Shown here in pieces: positions 59,800 to 64,000 of a DNA stretch of 64,000 nucleotides. The stretch lies in assembly GCF_000143415.4 (NCBI RefSeq), contig NW_003314287.1, positions 332,203 to 396,202 on the forward strand. Direction: 5' to 3'. The DNA is from Selaginella moellendorffii (lineage: Eukaryota > Streptophyta > Lycopodiopsida > Selaginellales > Selaginellaceae). How positions within the stretch are numbered: position 1 is the stretch's first letter; the number at the start of each line of letters is the position of its first letter. The translations under genes and the position numbers were made by a program. The notes below the pieces were generated by a model. That model had not been told where the DNA came from. It worked only from the letters and a program-made list of their open reading frames with translations, and did not search any database.

Positions 59800-61560
59800 A
59801 GGATCACCTTGCGGAATTCTCTTCTTATTGTGCTAACAACCGGATCACAGACAATGTGACTAAGCACAAGACATTCACTCAATCAATGCATATACATGCA
59901 TAGCAATGGCTACTTGTGCTGGAGGTTGAGGAGAAGTGGGACTTTGACACTCTCCTCCAGACATTCAAAAGCACATTCTCTCAAGAGGTTCCTCTCGGAG
60001 CAACTTATCCAAGACTTATTCTAGCACGAATGAGTCTATTTTTGACTATACAATGTGATTCAAAGCATTTTAGAAGATCTTTCTTGACAAAAGAGTGACA
60101 CAAGAAGATTCCATTGGAGTGTTAGCCTTTGTATAAGGCCTCAAGCCTGGGCTCTAGAGAAAAGTTGCTAAGTGATGTCGTGACACCTACCCACCACTAG
60201 TGATGTCATGATGCCTACACACATGCTGGAGAACTTTAGTTGGAGATGTTCCACAAACTCGGTGTCTCCTTCATTGAGGAGCTTGTCCAAAAACCCTTAG
60301 CGCTTGTCTCTATGTCTTTGTTCACATCACAGCCCCTCAGTCAGTCGTAGAGAAATTTTCCGCCACAGTCGAGTCTACTTTGGCTGAGTTCAAGGAATAC
60401 AAGGTGATCCTTCAGCAACAGTAGAACTAGTAGAGCAAACTCATGGAGGAACTCTAAGAATTGAAGATGGCTATACAAGACCACCCTCAGTGATAGCCTC
60501 ATTGGTGTAAGAAGTGCAAGGTCTAGTTACACAACACAACTCATTGTTGGCGACTACAACTAGAGTTGTGCCCACAGAGATAGTTACCACATGAGTAGAG
60601 AGTCTAGTGCCAACAATTGCAGACATAAGGCCCTAGATGCCTCTATAGAGTATTATGAGACACTACATTAGTGTGCTATTGAAGCACCACCGGCAAATGA
60701 ACATGGCAAATTCCCAATGAATATAATCTATATGGTAGCGAAGTTGATAGAAAAGATGGCTACCCAGACTTAGAGGAAAGCACAGATAGTAGTAGAGGAG
60801 TTGGACACCAGCTCCAACAATTGTTTCCCCTCTAGTTCTCATTGCTTGCAAATTGCCTTTCTTGAAAGCATTTGCAACAGTGCCATCATCTTCACTCATA
60901 TCTTGAATTCTAACATCTGCATGCATGCCAAACTTCACCAACACACAGCCCAGAGGGTCTCCTTTGATGTCAAGTGGTCACTCAAACAATTTTATTGACC
61001 AGGTCATGGCAACTCTAATCACAACTTCCCACTACTTCCCAGCTTTGCTTCAGCAGCTTGAGGTCTTAGTGCAAGCTCTTAGTGGAATGGCACCTTCTTT
61101 AGTCCTAGAAATGGCTCCTATTCCTGTTGTCAATGCCACAATGGCTCTTGATCCTAGCACATTTATAGTTCTGACAATGATTGTGGGCATCTATGTGGAG
61201 GCTCTTGCTGACTCTGGCTTGGCCATAAAAATTCTCTTCTCCACTCTCACCCAACAAGCAGGCTTTTGGATCTAGGATTATTCCAAGGTCGTGCTAAAGA
61301 CCTTTGCAGATCACTCTGTGGCACTTGCAGGAATTTTCCAGAGTGTCCTTGTTCTCATCCATGGTCATGAGTCCACAGTCAACTTCCTTGTCATGGACTA
61401 CGTTGCTATGGGAGCCTCCTCATAGGAGAAGTCCGTCATTTTGGGATGGCCATGGTTAGATGCAATGTCTTATGTCTTCAACTTCAAGTACAAGAAACTA
61501 CAGATTGGGAGAGGTGACAACCAAGTGACAATCCTCAATGCTAAGGGTAGGCAATTGCAT
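59800..61560 (+). pseudogene. Decayed gypsy gag-protease remnants
   Basis: Broken plus-strand frames: a gag-like piece (WDFDTLLQTFKSTFSQEVP), and near 61170-61480 a protease-like stretch (VEALADSGLAIKILFSTL, then VNFLVMDYVAMGASS and LGWPWLDAMSYVFNFKYKK). The latter matches the D.G.A...........LG.PWL pattern of gypsy proteases. Many stops; no LTR recognised. Confidence 0.5.
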
Positions 61561-64000
61561 CCTAGGACATGGTTGAGATCACAAAAGCACCATTAAGCTC
61601 CTCTCCACAACAATCCTTTGCTTCTTCATCAATTGCTAACATGATGATGGATGGAGTCTTAATATTTGGGATGTAACATGATTGATTTTCTACACATGGA
61701 CTGGACAACATTGTCCTCAATTTCTCCTCCATCCACTCTGCATCACTATACTCAGGCTCAAAAAGATCTAGACAAGATTCTTAAGATTCCAAAAATACCT
61801 AACTTGGAGAAGAACAGAATTTTTGTGGTGCATTTGGAGAGTGATTTTCTTGAGACAAATCTTATTGCAGAGATACAAGAGAACACTTTATAACACTTTC
61901 TCACATAGCTAGAGGTGGTAGATTTAGTTCTTCCTAGCTCAGAGATTCTACACAGCTCTATCAACATGAGTGATATCTGTATGAGGCTTCAAGAAGAAGC
62001 AATGACTCTTGCACTTGTGGAGCACAATGCCCATCTAGAGGAGGTAGAGATGCAGCCTTGGCCACCAGATGAGGCCACTTCACTTAATATTGACCTAGCA
62101 TGACTTGCATTTGCATTGCCAAGGGGATTTCTCTTCATCCTCTAGAGTTACTATCCATTAAGCTATACCTTTACAAGAAAGTCTTCATGTGACATTATGA
62201 GCAATGATAAGAACATATTTGCAGCGACTTAAAGGCTATTTCTAGCCACAACTTTTTTGCTGCACCTTCTCCAGCTCTCCACCATAGTCCACAACACTCT
62301 GACACAAAAGATGGATGACAGGCTAGAAGCTTACAAATTATCTATCAGCCAAAGGTGGCAAAAGTAACACCTTTTTTCCACCACCAGCCCAGCTCTTTTC
62401 AGAAGCTTCTCCAACCTTAGGATGTCACATTGGACCTCTCCAACCACAAGATATTAGCTATAACCTCACCCATAATGATCGTGGCACTTCACTCAACCAT
62501 TGGATTCTTATGAGCACTTTAGACTGAGTTCACTATTTTGGAGATTCTTCCTTCCATGCTTTAGGGGCTTTAGACATTGCCATACACAGCCGAGCTCCAA
62601 ATTTGCTCATTTCGGCAATTCTACTCACTTTGGACCTACATTACATCACACATTAGAGGGTGACATAGTAGCTTTTGCAGCATCTCTGGCCTCCTTTATG
62701 ACTCTTTAGGACCTCCTAGCACAAACTCAATCATTGCTCAATCTATGTAATTTCGACAAGGCAAGCCCTTTTCAATGGGATAACTTGTGATGCTCCATGA
62801 TTTAGTCATCCATAACATTCTCCCCTAGGTGGCTTGGTCCCTTCTTCATCAAGAAGCACATTAGATGTGGTGTTTACATCCTCATAGATGAGGTAGGGTA
62901 GGAGTTGTCTCTTTCTCTCTCACTCTCTTAGGTGAGCTCATTTCACTCTCTTTTTCTTCCTTTTCTTTTCTTTTTCTTTTTTTACCTCTGCTTTGATCTC
63001 TTCTTTGTCACATCCAAGATGCGATTTTTATGATAGAGTAAGCATAAGCTTGGACTTTCACTTTAAAGCTACATCAACTCCTCTCATTTGGAAGCTCATC
63101 AATTTCACGGTTTGCTACTCACAGTTCCTATGTTTTCTTTACATGATATCATTCCATCTATCTTCAACATCACTCTCCATTACTCATAGTCACAATTGAT
63201 TTATTTCACTACTTGCTACACCACTATTTACCACTCACTACAATTGCTTGGTTCACATTTCTTCACTTTTCTCACCATGCAAAAATGATCTTGAGGATCC
63301 TATTACATCACTCTATTCATCATCAAAATACACAGCAAAAACATCAAGAAACAGCCAAATCTAACATGTCAAACTCAAGATATGATACAGATTATCTCGA
63401 TGTAGCAAGTACAGGTAAATCTAGGACACTTAGCAACTGATTCTTGAGAGCTGGTTGGACCAGATGCACACAAAAAACCAGGAATTACTTTGGATGGACT
63501 ATCATATATGCTGCTGAATACGTTGACTATATTCACAAGTTGCCAAATCCCCTCTACTATCACTCCATTACAATTGGCTATCACTATCTTCCACCATGCA
63601 TTTATTAGGCAGCCATCTTTCATCATTCTTGTAGTTACCATTCCTAGGCAACACATTCACTTTCATCACTTCATTCCCTTGGAACTTTGAGAGCAGTTAG
63701 GCTATGTTTAAGACACTTTCTAGAGGTGAGGAGGCCTTAAGTTGGAGTTCAAGTAACTGGTTCTCCTATTTAGTTTTATGTTTCTATCTTCTCTTTTTCC
63801 ATTTTTCCTTTGTTCTCTTTTTCTTCTCTCATTTTCACGTTTTTTTCCTCCACTTTCATTTTAGTGTTTATTTCTTTTGTCAAGTTTTCCCATGTGATTT
63901 CCCCTTGACTCTAGAACTCTATGCTCTCTTTCTTATTTTTCACTTTCCTTTGTTTTTTCTTTGGTCTCTTCTCCTCATAGCAATTATTGACATAGGGCAT
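61561..64000. other. No gene recognised
   Basis: Short open frames only, such as 61666-61893 and 61915-62103, without motifs I know. Pyrimidine-rich tracts at about 62900-62990 and 63770-63980. Probably old repeat sequence. Confidence 0.45.

Overview
The window looks like nuclear DNA of an early-diverging land plant, most likely a Selaginella-type lycophyte. The evidence is genes of many small exons split by introns of about 48-90 bp with GT..AG ends, very short gaps between genes, a plastid HSP70 and a plant-type nucleobase-ascorbate transporter, PPR and UPF0496 debris, and chromodomain and TRIM-type retroelements. Species assignment is inference.

Layout. 1-12.8 kb is a compact gene block: a Bet v 1/PR-10 protein (minus), TRM5 tRNA m1G37 methyltransferase (minus) head to head with a three-finger CCCH protein (plus), a stromal HSP70 (plus) and a 14-exon nucleobase-ascorbate transporter (plus). 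12.8-36 kb is repeat-rich. It holds PPR and copia debris and two copies of a 5-kb segment (about 14.76-19.79 and 31.09-35.85 kb), each carrying a Crinkler-type coiled-coil/P-loop NTPase/nuclease-like gene. Between the copies lie a truncated DUF1350-like gene, a full-length chromodomain Ty3/gypsy element (A), a decayed plus-strand gypsy and a deleted relative of A (element B). 36.6-38.9 kb holds two apparently intact unrecognised genes whose start codons lie only 37 bp apart across a telo-box-like sequence. 39-40.6 kb has UPF0496 and PPR pseudogenes. 43-50.5 kb is a plus-strand gypsy element interrupted by a hAT transposon and followed by a foldback element. 52.4-53.1 kb is a TRIM. 54.1-59.8 kb is a second full-length chromodomain element (C), followed by decayed gag-pol sequence and nothing recognisable to the end.

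Main points. (1) Elements A and C have no recognisable tRNA primer site. Two bases from the 5' LTR is a 15-base sequence perfectly complementary to the LTR stretch about 30 bases downstream of a TATA box, i.e. to the predicted start of the element RNA. This is the Tf1-type self-priming arrangement. (2) The Crinkler-type gene exists as two near-identical copies that are damaged in different places. (3) A foldback element carries tandem-repeat arms. (4) A TRIM keeps LTRs, an iMet primer site and a polypurine tract.

The genes of the block are housekeeping genes of separate pathways (tRNA modification, RNA binding, plastid protein folding, nucleobase transport) and do not form one functional unit. 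Exon boundaries were derived by hand; the summed exon lengths of each of the seven intact genes in the gene blocks (1-12.8 and 36.6-38.9 kb) are divisible by three.
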